A DNA stretch of 64,000 nt from positions 2,976,001 through 3,040,000 of the forward strand of contig JANFOG010000002.1 in the NCBI GenBank assembly GCA_024336345.1. The letters run 5' to 3'. The notes below the pieces were generated by a model. The model was not told where the DNA came from. It saw only the letters and a program-made list of their open reading frames with translations, and did not search any database. Shown one piece after another: positions 36,295 to 46,695 of this stretch. The position numbers were made by a program, and so were the translations under genes. This DNA comes from Mariannaea sp. PMI_226. Lineage: Eukaryota > Ascomycota > Sordariomycetes > Hypocreales > Nectriaceae. Every line of letters starts with the position of its first letter. Positions within the stretch are counted from its first letter, which is position 1.

Positions 36295-38510
36295 CTACTT
36301 CTTCCGGCCGCTACTACCATCCGCAGGCGGGTCGTACTTTTCTTTCCAGATCCTGTCAGGCAAGCTGGGTCAGCATTTTGGCTCATCTGCTTCTTCACGA
36401 CGCATGTGCAGCAGCCCAGGTCCCAGAGCCAATTGTAGCGCGTGGGCATCAAGGCTGACAGATGACTGGGCCATCCCACTCTGCGCTTCAAGGGGGCGAT
36501 GCCGGAGTATTTTGAAGCCTTGGGAGCCTATCAAGCCCTCGCACCTCAAGTCATCCGAGACGTTATTGCCCTTTAACCCCTTCCAACGGCTCACTAAATA
36601 CGTGCTGACAACGCATCAAATATGGGGACTTACCAAGAATTTCCTAGCGTTTTATTCCCAGTCTTCTCAGCCAGTCGATAATACCGGGCTGCGGCGTACT
36701 GCACGAACAAGGACAGGAAGTCAGCCTCATGTGACGGAATCAAGCAGATCAGGGTAGTGTGTGAAGAGTGTGGGGGGAAGCAATGCAGTCAAACTCCAGT
36801 TGCAAGAGGATCGCCGTCGCCTAGTTGCGCGAAACCCTCTTGATGGCTTCCTGGTGCCCAAGTGTTGGGCATCAAACAAGCCTCAAACTGCGAGCTTGCG
36901 GGCCGCTGTGAGAAAGAGGCTGGCTAGCCGCCCCCCCCCCCCCCCCCCCCCCTCCCGTCCTAATATCGTAGGGAGTTGGCGAACTGCATCCTCAATGGAC
37001 GGAGAACTCGAGCCATTGAATGGATTGGCCACTTTGACTATTCCTAGCAAGTATACGTACCTTGTCCTTCTTACACCCGAATCCCTCAAGATAGCACCAT
37101 GCAATCTCATTCATAGCATCTATCATGAACACACGAGTCAGCAACATACCGCCATGCTGGGACTTTCGCCATCCAATAACTCACCTGCATCTCCTAGGTT
37201 TGCGGCAGTCTCATAGTACTATTCCGTGAGAGAACAAAACTACTCGTTAGCTCGCCTCACTTTCTTCGTTTATGCAGCATCACCTCCTGCATCCAAGACT
37301 GGGAGGGCCTCAGCTTACCTGCTTCGCCGCGTATGCATCCTTCTCGATTCCCCAGCCGTGGCGGAAGCAATTGGCCAACTCGAAGATGGCCAGAACCAAC
37401 TCTCCTTTTGCAGCACCGCCTTTTTTCATACCGGCCTTGAGAGCAAGCTCTTCGATCGTCGCCGAGTTGGATGCTGCTGCGGAAAGATACTTTACAGCGT
37501 TGCCTGGATCTGGGGCGCATCCCCAACCGTGCCTAGATATTACACCGCCCGGTGTCAGCAGCTGAATTCTATTATTCTCCACAACAATCGTAATTGATGA
37601 TATTACACCCAGCTTCGGGTCGACTGGATAGAGACACAAAGCTGGGTTTCGTGTCCCTCCAACACGGGGTTGCTAATTGCACTGCTCATATCCGCCTCAA
37701 CTGTCAAGATCGACGATATGATATGAAGTGGTGACTACTTTTTCGCCCGAAGACACTTAACATGACTTACCTTAGGGCAAGGCCGTACAGAACCTGGCTC
37801 AATGGATTATTGGCGCCATTCGGATCTGCAAGTTTTCCAAATATTCGAGTTGACTTCTCTAGATTTCCTTCTTCGTGCAATCGAATGGCCTCTTGAATAT
37901 CCTCATCGATTGTCTTGGACGACACAGGCCCGGCTGATGGACTTCTTGACCGCTGATCTTGCCCATTCCATCCCATATGCCCACGGCCCTCGATTGCGGG
38001 TGATGTCGGATTGCTGCGAGCCAGATCATTCTGACTGGCTAGCATGGTGGCTCGCTTTTCCCACTGTGACTCGGCGGCATCTTTGTCACCGGGGTCGGTC
38101 GTCACGATGGCCGGGAGGTTTACGGGCACGCTGTCGGATGCTTCGATGGGCTGGCGGCTCAGGTGAAGACGGTGTGAAAGCCGGCGGCTCTCTTTGTCCT
38201 TGGGATTCGAACCATGGCTGCCTTGAGACGAAGCAGATGCACTACGAGCGCGACCGGAACGAAAGACATCCAGACTGCGGCGTGCTTTATTGGGCTCCTT
38301 GGCCGAGAGGAGATTGTTGCTGCTGTTGTTGCTGTTTTCGGCACTGTCGTGTTGAAAGGAGGGAGGAGATATCACTTCTTGTGAGGTTGTGTCTGATCGG
38401 ATGAAGGTGAACTCGGGCGCATTGAGATTCTGGCCATTATCCGTATCGAAACCCCCCCTGTGATCGCTATGATCGCCATCCTTCTTCTTGAGGAGATCTC
38501 GTAGCCCCAT
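36295..38510 (-). CDS. Nif1-like Sel1-repeat protein
   Basis: Six exons, 38510-37771, 37532-37319, 37218-37185, 37119-37061, 36698-36634 and 36352-36295, all agree in phase and give 389 residues. It starts MGLRDLLKKKD and has a Ser-rich disordered half (about 1-200) with E-F-T-F-I-R-S-D-T and R-R-S-L-D-V-F-R-S-G-R. Then come several Sel1 repeats: the D-E-D-I-Q-E-A-I-R-L-H-E-E-G-N-L-E-K-S region, A-L-R-H-G-W-G-C, F-R-H-G-W-G-I, Y-L-E-G-F-G-C and Y-Y-R-L-A-E-K. It ends N-S-W-I-W-K-E-K-Y-D-P. This layout matches proteins annotated in fungi as cell-cycle inhibitor Nif1, which in fission yeast binds the mitotic inducer kinase Nim1/Cdr1. The role here is by family only. Intron 4 is 362 bp and contains a pure 22-C tract (plus strand). 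Confidence 0.85.
36931..36952. repeat. Poly-C tract (22 C) inside an intron of the Nif1-like gene
   Basis: Twenty-two consecutive C on the plus strand, hence 22 G in the pre-mRNA of the leftward Nif1-like gene, inside its 362-bp fourth intron. Confidence 0.95.
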
Positions 38511-40266
38511 CTTGAAAGCGTTCGACGTTAAGAGTATCGTTGCCCTCCGCTGGTCGGAGACCTGGAATGTTGGAGGAGGGGATGTCGTTGATAGGCAGGT
38601 AAGCTACCTAGGTACGTAAATGGGCTAAAATAACACCTTAACTTATGGTGGGGTAACTTTTTGAGAGTCAGGAATGGAGGACTGTGTATTAGTTATACGA
38701 GGAGAGAGGGGGAAGTAGCGCAAATCGCCGCTTATGTTGTTCCTTTTTTTTTCGAACCGGTTTCTAAAAAAAAAAAAAGGAAAGAAAGAAGGACAGAAAG
38801 GGAAGAAAAACTTATGACAATCACGGAACATCAATTGAAAGGAGAAGAACGGAATTACCAGTTCTTCAGCTCTTGAAAGATGAGGGATCCTAGGTGAGGT
38901 GAAGGCAGATCGTCTGTTTCTCAATTCTGTGGACTGTCGCGGCGGGGGCTGAGTCGAGGCTGCGCGCATGTCAGCTATGAGGGGGACGAAGGGGGGGTCA
39001 AGCAGAATGACTAAGGCGCCTAAGCCGGGGAGATGCATAGGGGACTTTACTGCTGGAACCCTTCCATCTGGTCCCCAATTCCCCCACCTCTACCGACCTA
39101 CGAAAGTCCCCAAGTATAAGGTAGGTAGTATAGACGGGCTAACATAACTACAGTAATCGCACAACAAAGACGTAACAAGCAGGCCGCGCGGCTACATGCA
39201 AAAGATAAACAAAGACCCTCAAATCACTCAACAAAAGGTTCATTTCTTTTGGAGAAAATGAAACATCTCAGGCCACACCTTGGGCGCTAAATAGTGGCGT
39301 GGGCCATGATGATCCAGTACGATACGATAGCCCAGGGAACGCCAGCACCAGTAAGCGCCTCGAAAAAGGGCCAAGAAAGCCCATTTTAATGAGTGATGCG
39401 AGGACGTCAGCTGAGCTACCGGCCTGTAATCAAGGCACGTTCTTCGTCTCCATACTCGAGGACCAGGACCACATCTTCTACTATGTACACAGTAGATCAG
39501 CACCCATCGCTCGGATGCTAGGCTATTCTTAGTAGGTGCATTCTCCCAGTCAACAACCGTCAGCTTTCATTAGACCTGTGGAGGTAGGCTGTTCGTAACG
39601 AGACAGTCGATAGTCCGCCCTGGTTCCAAGCATCATAGGTCTCGTGATTACGTAGTTTCACTCTTCGCTTTGCCATCGTGGTACCATGAAAGCTGCCCCG
39701 TTGCGTGCAGCTTTCCAACTCTTGGCCGATTTTGCTATTTTCCACGATCGACTTTCGCTTTGAAAGACGCCTATCAATAGTTCACGAGCTAAATACATGA
39801 TGTCTCAATACGCGGTCAAGATCTCACTTTGTCGAATAAGTTGAACAGTTAAGATATACACTGATTTCGCTCCATTATTTTCCTCTATCGTCTCTAAAAA
39901 AAAAGGTAGTGACTTTGAGTTTCTCTCTACAAGAGACCAAAAAGGCCCATTTTTTTTCTTCTTCATCTTCATCTTTTTCTTTGATTCTTTTTCATCTCTT
40001 ATTTCTTGAGGCAAGCTCAAGCTTGTGCCAAAGTGAACAAGGGGTATCTCAAACAACTATTCTGAACAAGCCTCCCACATCTTCATAAACGTCAGAAAGA
40101 ATGGAACGAGGTGCTCGGCACCTATGGTTCCAATTCTATTCAGCGTGAACGGGGAATAAACAGTTTCAATCAAAGTTCGGCTGAGCAAAGAAATCATGTA
40201 GCTGTTGCCCCATTGACGAGGTTTGGGTCCTCTGACTGGGGGTTATGAGCCATGAAAACGACCTGG
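38511..40266. other. Intergenic, no supported gene
   Basis: Contains the promoter of the leftward Nif1-like gene, with a TACCTAGGTACGTA word at 38607-38620 and an A-rich run near 38766-38778, and the 3' flank of the CCCH gene. No convincing open frame. Confidence 0.5.
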
Positions 40267-41845
40267 TCAGATGGAAAGAAAATCCTTCGAGTCTTCAAAG
40301 TCTGAGGCATCGGAATCCGCGTCAAGGAACTCGGCCACTTCGTCAGAATCCACGTCATCAGAATCGGCCTCATCCTCGCTCGACACATCTTCCATCGGCT
40401 CGACATTCTTCGTTTTGTTTCGAAGGACGCTTGCCCTCTCGCGATGGGGGAGTCTACATCCCTTGACCTTACACCGGCCGGTGTTGCTAAAGTCGGGGCA
40501 TTCAAACACATGGCGTTCGGTACAGTCGGAACCCTTCTCACAATATCCATTGAACCCAAAGGCTCGGCAAACTGGCGCGCTAGGAGGGGCTCTGGAGTGA
40601 GTATAGGGACAATCAGACTTGGCGCAGTTCCCCTTGGCAAAGTGGACACAGTTGGGGGTACGTTCTGGAATTAGTTCATGGGAAAGATCGCAGGACTCGC
40701 CGTTTGCGCATTTCCCATCTTTCAGGAAGTCTTTACAAATGGCCACCTTGCTAGGATCGTGAAGGAAACGGCACCGAGGGCCTTTGGGACAAGAACCTAG
40801 AAGGGGACTCGTTAGTATTGCCTGATCCTTACCGAACCAGTCCTGTTTCTTCTTTTTGGCGGTTGGGCGGCTCCAGTCGTGGAGAGAGGAATTACCGGTC
40901 GTTGAAAAGATCTTGCATCTTTCGTTGGTCTTCTTGATCACACCAGATCTCCTAAAAAAGGTCAGCGACTCGATTATTCCAGCTGATGTCACATACCGCT
41001 GGTCATTGACGATCCGGTTCGCAATGAGGTTCCCTGTCTTAGTTCGGTAGAATTTGACTCCAGCTACAATGGCACTCTTTGGCGTGTGGGACGATGAGTT
41101 GGGGGCACCTATCCTGTGTGAGGCCCGTTCGCATCTGAATCGAGTCTGGGGCTGGTACGCACCAGCAATCTTAACTAATTTCTTGCCGCCATCCATGACG
41201 TGAAAGTGGACGCCCTCGACTATAATCTCGTTTGAAGCTGTAGGATTAGTAGCGATACTTGAAGGACCCGATTGGCCTTTCAGGAATTCTTTAAACTGCA
41301 TCTTTTCTCGCTGTCGCTGGCTGTTCAGTTTCCGTTGGCGCGTCTCTTCAATCGCTTTGGCGCGGTTCTGGCTATCTTTCTCGTATACGTTTGCATTAAT
41401 CAGCTGGCGGTGACGCTCATTCCTAGACACCCAGCCCGAGGGTGTGTTTTCGGACCCATTACTGGGGGATCGGGAAATTGCTGTATCTGGTCCAGCATTT
41501 AAATGCAGTGCACGGTTATGGTGGATTGCAGGCGGTCTTCCAACTCGATGAGCTCGTGGAGGATATGGCGCATTCGTATTACGGTAGGTATTGTCTATGC
41601 AAACTCAGTTTCGATATCCAAATGTTAGGGTCACGAGAAGTGCGGATGAGAGCTTACGGCGGTGATGAGCGGGATGATGAGTCGAAGATTGTCTGAGTGC
41701 AGACTGTTGATTCTTGTGCCGATTAATTTGACCTAGGTAGATTCACAATCAGGACTCTGGTCGTCGTGGCAAAGGGCTGACGTTAGGGGCACAAACCGGC
41801 AAGTTGGCTGATGCGCGCAAGAAGCTCTTTCTCTTCTTCAGACAT
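40267..41845 (-). CDS. Five-CCCH zinc-finger RNA-processing protein (ZC3H3/Red5 type)
   Basis: Exons 41845-41797, 41732-41658, 41594-41163, 41108-40997, 40951-40896 and 40796-40267 give 417 residues. The N-terminus (MSEEEKELLARISQLAGQINRH) is charged. A conserved middle (V-E-G-V-H-F-H-V-M-D-G-G-K-K-L and V-A-G-V-K-F-Y-R-T-K-T-G-N-L) leads to five CCCH fingers at about 240-355, with spacings C8C5C3H, C8C5C3H, C7C4C3H, C8C5C3H and C8C4C3H. An acidic Asp/Ser tail follows. The order fits human ZC3H3 and fission-yeast Red5, which link mRNA 3' processing, export and exosome-mediated nuclear RNA decay. Removing intron 5 (40895-40797) is needed to build the first finger, C-K-I-F-S-T-T-G-S-C. Introns of 54, 45 and 99 bp are stop-free multiples of three, so unspliced mRNA would still translate. 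It is divergent from the THO subunit gene. Confidence 0.85.
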
Positions 41846-42294
41846 TGTGTTCTGGTTGTTATTCAGGCAATTTTGATCGTAATGTATTACAGTCAAAAGA
41901 TGCTGTTTTCTTCAGTGCGTTTGGAGAATGAGGAGAAGGGAGAGAAAAGCAAAGACGTGTTGAATCGTTGGAAGTTGCAAGCAGGAGGCGACAGGCTTCA
42001 GCGTCATGCGTCGAGAGGGTTCAATTAGTCATTAAATTTGCGGGGCCTGATTGGTCTAAAGATCCAGCCCACCTTATCAACAAACAAGGCTGGCAAAAGG
42101 CTGGCAGTCAAGGCGCGCGAACCTTGCTTTCATACCAGATTTCATGCATAACTGAATTACCTACGTTCCCAATATTCTGGACTCTTTGTCGCTCACTTTC
42201 ATCGCCCCCGCTAGCTTTATTGTCTTTTTTTCTACAGTATAAGTTGCGTACTCAGCAAAACGAAGCCGATATTTTCAATCACGACACCCTCAAG
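41846..42294. promoter_or_regulatory. Divergent promoter of the CCCH gene and thoc7
   Basis: A 449-bp gap between two start codons. The stretch 42176-42240 is CT-rich on the plus strand, consistent with the thoc7 leader. The plus-strand frame is stop-free from 41968 into thoc7 but lacks conserved sequence; I treat it as leader. The two flanking products both act in nuclear mRNA processing, so shared control is plausible but not shown. Confidence 0.5.
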
Positions 42295-43341
42295 ATGACT
42301 TCTTGGGAGCTTTTGGATCCAGAAGGCGAAGTCGAACTGCACAAAACTCGCCTGCTAAACGTCGAGGAAAAACCATTTAAGAGAGTGACAAAGCGCGTGA
42401 ACAACCTCTCGCTTCTTTCTCAAAATTCAGGGGCCTCGAATGGCAATGTCGGCGAAACCCCCAATTTCGACCAGTTCAAAGAGGACCTCACCCTCGATTT
42501 CGCCGCCTTTGATAGCTCTATCACACGCCTACAATTCCTCCATCAAGCAAACGCACGAGAACGAGAGCGTTATAGCGATGACCAACACCGTATCCTTGCC
42601 GAATGCCAAGCCGTCCGAGCCAACAATGCTCAGCTTCGCGAACAACTGGAAGCCGCCCAAGCCACCCTCGCACAACGCAAGAAGTTTGATGAACTAGCCG
42701 AGAAGATCACATCCAACCGTTTGCTGCGGCCTCGAGAGGACCAAGTAATAAACCTAGCAAAGCTAGAAGAAGAGTGTCGCGAGTTGGAGCGCGAGAGCGA
42801 GACCTATAGCGAAACATGGAGAGAACGAAGAGAACAGTTCAACAGGATCATGGAAGAGGGAATGCTGCTAAGGCGGCAGATCCGTGACGAGAAAGAAGAA
42901 GTTGACCGGCGAGAGGGCATGAACGAGGGCGGTGATGACGACGCGGAGCCGGACAAGACAGACCAAACCCCCAGGCATGAGCCAAGCGGCAACGCAACGC
43001 CGCATCCGGACGGAGACAGTCAGTCAAAAGCAGACGGCGACGCCCCAACACCTCTCCCAGAAGCCTCACATGGAGGAAGAACACCTTTGAGAGACACCCC
43101 AGTACCAGACCAAATCAAATTCTTACCCGGTCATTTGGGATCTGTATCCCGTAGTGGTAGCCAAGTTCCAGGCAGCCGGGGTGCTTCCCCTGCACCTCCA
43201 CGGGATGACGACCTCGAAGAGGGCGAGGATGTTGATATGGATGACGAAACTACGGGTAGAGATGAAGAAGGTAGAGAGGGTTCTTTTCAGGTCACGGTTG
43301 AGCCGCCGGAGAGTGATGACAATATGGAGGTGGACAATTAG
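42295..43341 (+). CDS. THO complex subunit Thoc7/Mft1
   Basis: Single exon, 348 residues, starting MTSWELLDPEGEVELHK. Residues about 25-60 hold R-V-T-K-R-V-N-N-L, and about 60-215 form a long coiled coil with L-D-F-A-A-F-D-S-S-I-T-R-L-Q-F and the C-R-E-L-E-R-E-S-E region, as in the Tho7/Mft1 domain. The C-terminal 130 residues are disordered, Pro/Asp/Glu-rich and acidic. THO couples transcription elongation to mRNP assembly and export in the nucleus and protects against R-loops. An in-frame ATG-started extension from 41968 exists, but those 109 codons have no family-like features, so I chose 42295 (context CAAGATGAC). It converges on the tubulin cofactor A gene with 205 bp between stop codons. 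Confidence 0.88.
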   Translation: MTSWELLDPEGEVELHKTRLLNVEEKPFKRVTKRVNNLSLLSQNSGASNGNVGETPNFDQFKEDLTLDFAAFDSSITRLQFLHQANARERERYSDDQHRILAECQAVRANNAQLREQLEAAQATLAQRKKFDELAEKITSNRLLRPREDQVINLAKLEEECRELERESETYSETWRERREQFNRIMEEGMLLRRQIRDEKEEVDRREGMNEGGDDDAEPDKTDQTPRHEPSGNATPHPDGDSQSKADGDAPTPLPEASHGGRTPLRDTPVPDQIKFLPGHLGSVSRSGSQVPGSRGASPAPPRDDDLEEGEDVDMDDETTGRDEEGREGSFQVTVEPPESDDNMEVDN

Positions 43342-43546
43342 ACTGGAGAAAGGTGTCCACGAACTTTTACACTCTAGGTTTCATGATACCCTCAAGTTTG
43401 TCGGTTTCCAGGCGCTTTGCCGTAGAATACGGGATGTTTGTGTAATTCTTTTTCTTCATTTCGTAATGGTATCGTATCGATTATATTCGTTTCGTACATT
43501 CATCCTTCCTGAGTTCTGTAGTCGTTTTGGCTTCTACACAATAGTT

Positions 43547-43971
43547 CTATTCCGCCTTGGCCTTCGCAAGAGCCTCCTTGGCAGCTTCCAACTCTTTCTC
43601 AGGTGCACCACTCTTCTCTCTCAGTTGAACTTGATCCTCGAGATTCGCAATGGCCGTGTCGATTCGAGTCTTGAGCGTTCCAAAGACAGCTTTGGTCTCC
43701 TCAATCGCAGTTTTCTGTACACCATACAAATCACTGATTAGCATACAACGCGATCGTTCTCTGATAACTCTGGGGTATATATGTTTCTCACATGCTGCTT
43801 CAACATAAACTCGCCGTTACCGTCCTCATCTCCTTGTCCATTCTTGATCTTTTCTTCCAACGCGAGAACCTGAGCCTCTTGTTGCGCAAGCTCCTTGTGG
43901 TACGAAGTTACGTCTTTGAGAAGACGGTTTAGGGAGCTAGTCGCGATAGCGAGTTGAGACGGCGGAGGCAT
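43547..43971 (-). CDS. Tubulin-specific chaperone A (cofactor A)
   Basis: Exons 43971-43792 and 43714-43547, with a 77-bp GTGAGA...CAG intron, encode 115 residues, the usual cofactor A length. It starts MPPPSQLAIATSSLNRLLKD and is almost wholly helical, forming the three-helix bundle of this family. Conserved parts include S-Y-H-K-E-L-A-Q-Q-E and the L-K-Q-H-Q-K-T-A-I-E-E-T junction made by splicing. Cofactor A binds free beta-tubulin in the cytosol after release from CCT/prefoldin and passes it to cofactors that assemble alpha/beta dimers. An upstream in-frame ATG at 44052 would add 27 residues with no family match; the inner ATG is preferred. The yeast homologue is Rbl2. Confidence 0.93.
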
Positions 43972-44754
43972 GGTAATAGGAGCTTTTCCGACAGTGAGGA
44001 GAGTGTGGTCGAGATGCGTGTTGCAGGTAAAACTAAGCTCAGGAAATTCCAAGGGGCCGGCTCGGATCGAACAGTTGGAGAAAGTTGGTGCCTGCAGTCC
44101 AGATGCTGCTAGACGGAAGATGGAGGGGGCGGGGGGCCACCAGCAGATGAGATCATGTTGGCGTGGGGCTCAAAATCGTGGGGCAGATATGTTCAGCTTC
44201 CATGTAGCCATGACGCGCTCCCAACGCGCCTATAAAGCAGGATCAACAATTCAAAATACAGTTCACCGGTATCCTATGAAGCATCCTGGATGACTTTAGC
44301 AGTCGCTAGCTTTTCTATGCTTTGATCTGTGCTCGAGTCTTCGATTGCTATGCCTATCTGTGCTCTTCTCATTACACTCGTATCATGAGCCAAGTGTCAT
44401 TAATGTAAAAAAAAAAAACTACCTGCAGAAAAGGAAATGCCCCGAGCATCAACCTCACAAAGAATCTTTTGAATTGCGTAGCCTTGATTCTTCGATACTC
44501 AGTGAGGCAGATCAAGTCTCGATAAACAAAAATGAACGATAATCCAGATCAGTCCTCACACGGCCCCTTTTTCCAGAACCACGATCCTACTCCAACATGC
44601 CTGGTATCTCCTTATAACGCCGGCAACGCCAGTTGGGCGACCTTGACAGCCTACTGCCCTAGAATGCATGAATCCAATACTTTACATGACCAACCATGCC
44701 ACCCATTGAGTCCTCCTTATCTTGTGATTTCTTATCACTGCGCAGTGCAACACT
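43972..44754. other. Intergenic, tubulin cofactor A promoter and rad21 3' flank
   Basis: The right side abuts the rad21 stop and the left side is the promoter of the leftward cofactor gene. A run of A at 44407-44418 is the only striking feature. No gene seen. Confidence 0.5.
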
Positions 44755-46695
44755 TTAAGCTGACACAGCAACAGCAGGGGCACTGGCCGCAGCAGGTTCA
44801 GGCTCATTCTCATGGGCAATTTCTCCACCGGCTTCCCTCTCAGCCCAATCTCCCCAGAGACCTCGCTTGCCTCGTACTCTAATCGGATCACCCAGTCCAG
44901 CGCCTTGCTCGACTCTGATCGCGTCCTTGGTCGCAAGGACAAGACACTCAAAGAACATCTTAGTGGCTTCGGCTTTGGTGGTTTGCTTCTCTGGCAAGAG
45001 ATCCTGAAAGACGGCTGTCGTCTGTCTTCGTTTGCCAGGGCTGTTGGCGGCTTCAGGGCCAAATATGTCGCGGAGAAGGTGAACAGCATGCTTAGTGCCA
45101 AGAGAAACAGGACCGCTGTCAGCTGGATGCACAAGGGGCGCAGTAGTATCATCGAAGGCAGGCATGGGGCTTCCCATGTCGCGCTCAGCATGTCCATCAC
45201 TGCCCATACCATCATCTGCGGGAATCTCAAGGATGGTTCCGTCAGCAGCAATGCTTTGGTGACCCAAGCCACCATCAAGGCCGAAGTCCGTATCATCACC
45301 AAGCTCCAGGCGCGGTGATTTAGAAGCACCTTGGTCACTGTCGACGTCGGCAATTCCGCTGTCACGCTTCCGCTTGAGCTCGTTCATTCCACGGACAGCA
45401 TCCAATGAGAGCATACCACGGAGTTCTGGTGCCCACGCAGAGCTTCGCCCCTCCATCATAATGGAAGAAACAAAGCCGCCGTTCTTCTGCATGTCCATAA
45501 GAGCGAGCAAAAAGGGATCCCGAGGAAGAAAAGAAGCAGCCTTGATAATGTTGTCGCGATTTGCCTGCTGCTGTTTAATGTGTGTGCTCGAGAGAGCAAT
45601 CTCATCATCTGGAGTCAGAATCTTTTGCTTCTTGGCGCGCTGCGCAGGTCTTCGGACAAGAGTATGCTCCATCTCATCGGCTGGTTCGTAAAGATCGGTT
45701 TGGTGATGCATAGTATATTCGGCCTCGACCTCCTTCGCGAAATCCTCGTCGATATCGGAGAGGGGCGATTCAGAGATTCGAGTTCGGGCCAAGTCGCGAG
45801 CAGCTGTCATCCCTGGCATCGTAGACTGGTCATCGGGGTTGAACTGGAAGTCATCATCACCCATTGCGATATCTCCCTCGCCGTCTGCGATCATGATACC
45901 GTCACCACCAAAGTGCAAATCCAGTGCAGTATCACCTTCGGCACCATCTTTGTGGCGTGGTACCATGTCTAGTTCACTGAACATGTCATCCTCTATAGAT
46001 CTTGCAACAGATTGCTCTCGACGACCAATTTCAGGCATCTCGCTGGGGCCTCCATCCATATCAATTCCAAAATCAAGCTCAAGCTCAAGATCATCCATGG
46101 GTGCCAATGCGTCTTCATCCATACCCAAATTGTCGTTCAAAAACTGGCTGTTGTCAAAATCCTCTTGTAGGTTAATATCTCGATTGTTGCTAGGGCGGCC
46201 CTTTCGGCCGACAGGGCCCGTGGCCACCTCGTCTGACTGAGATAGCAGCCACGAAGCATCTGGGGGTGGTGGTAGTTCAAAGTTGTCATAAGGTGTAATT
46301 CTATCCGGAAGCAAGAGAGATTCACGGTTGGGTATCTGCAAGTTGACAGCCATATCATTATTTCCACTGGATCGGAATGCCTAAGACGTGTCAGCGGGGC
46401 AAACAATTCAAGTAAAAGAAGCTACACGAACCATCTTAATCTTCATCATAGCTTCATTACAATCATCCAACAAGTAACGCGTTTTGCGCTGGTAGATTCT
46501 CACAACACCGAGCAAAAGCTGGCCACTCAGACGCAAGGCCATAGGAGCCTGGTTGGGCGTGATAATAGCCTCAACACTGTCCGTGACATTGGATTGCAGG
46601 ATGTGGTTCTTGGAAAGCTTGCGCTCGAGATTGGCTGAGAGCCAAACGCGAGCCAGAGGCCCGCTCTTCTGGAGGAGGGTCTCGGAATAGAACAT
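44755..46695 (-). CDS. rad21: Cohesin kleisin subunit Rad21/Scc1/Mcd1
   Basis: Exons 46695-46432 and 46380-44755, with a 51-bp intron, give 629 residues. The N-terminus MFYSETLLQKSGPLARVWLSANLERKL-type block is the kleisin SMC3-binding domain. The C-terminal winged helix (about 560-600) has T-T-K-A-E-A-T-K-M-F-F-E-C-L-V-L-A-T-K-D and binds SMC1. The middle is acidic and disordered and contains one separase-type E-x-x-R motif, E205-I-G-R, in an acidic context. Rad21 closes the SMC1/SMC3 ring that holds sister chromatids together until separase cuts it at anaphase. The C-terminal match favours mitotic Rad21 over meiotic Rec8. ACGCGA on the plus strand (46713-46718), about 20 bases upstream of the start, resembles an MBF site, but its position so close to the ATG makes function uncertain. 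Confidence 0.95.

Noticed and set aside
40797..40832. 36-bp intron in the CCCH gene (GTAAGG to TAG)
   Set aside because: Good signals, but the larger 40895-40797 intron rebuilds the first zinc finger with C8C5C3H spacing, so the inner donor is less likely.
41968..42294. 109-codon N-terminal extension of the THO subunit
   Set aside because: Begins with an ATG but has no Thoc7 features and covers the CT-rich leader; ATG at 42295 fits the family start.
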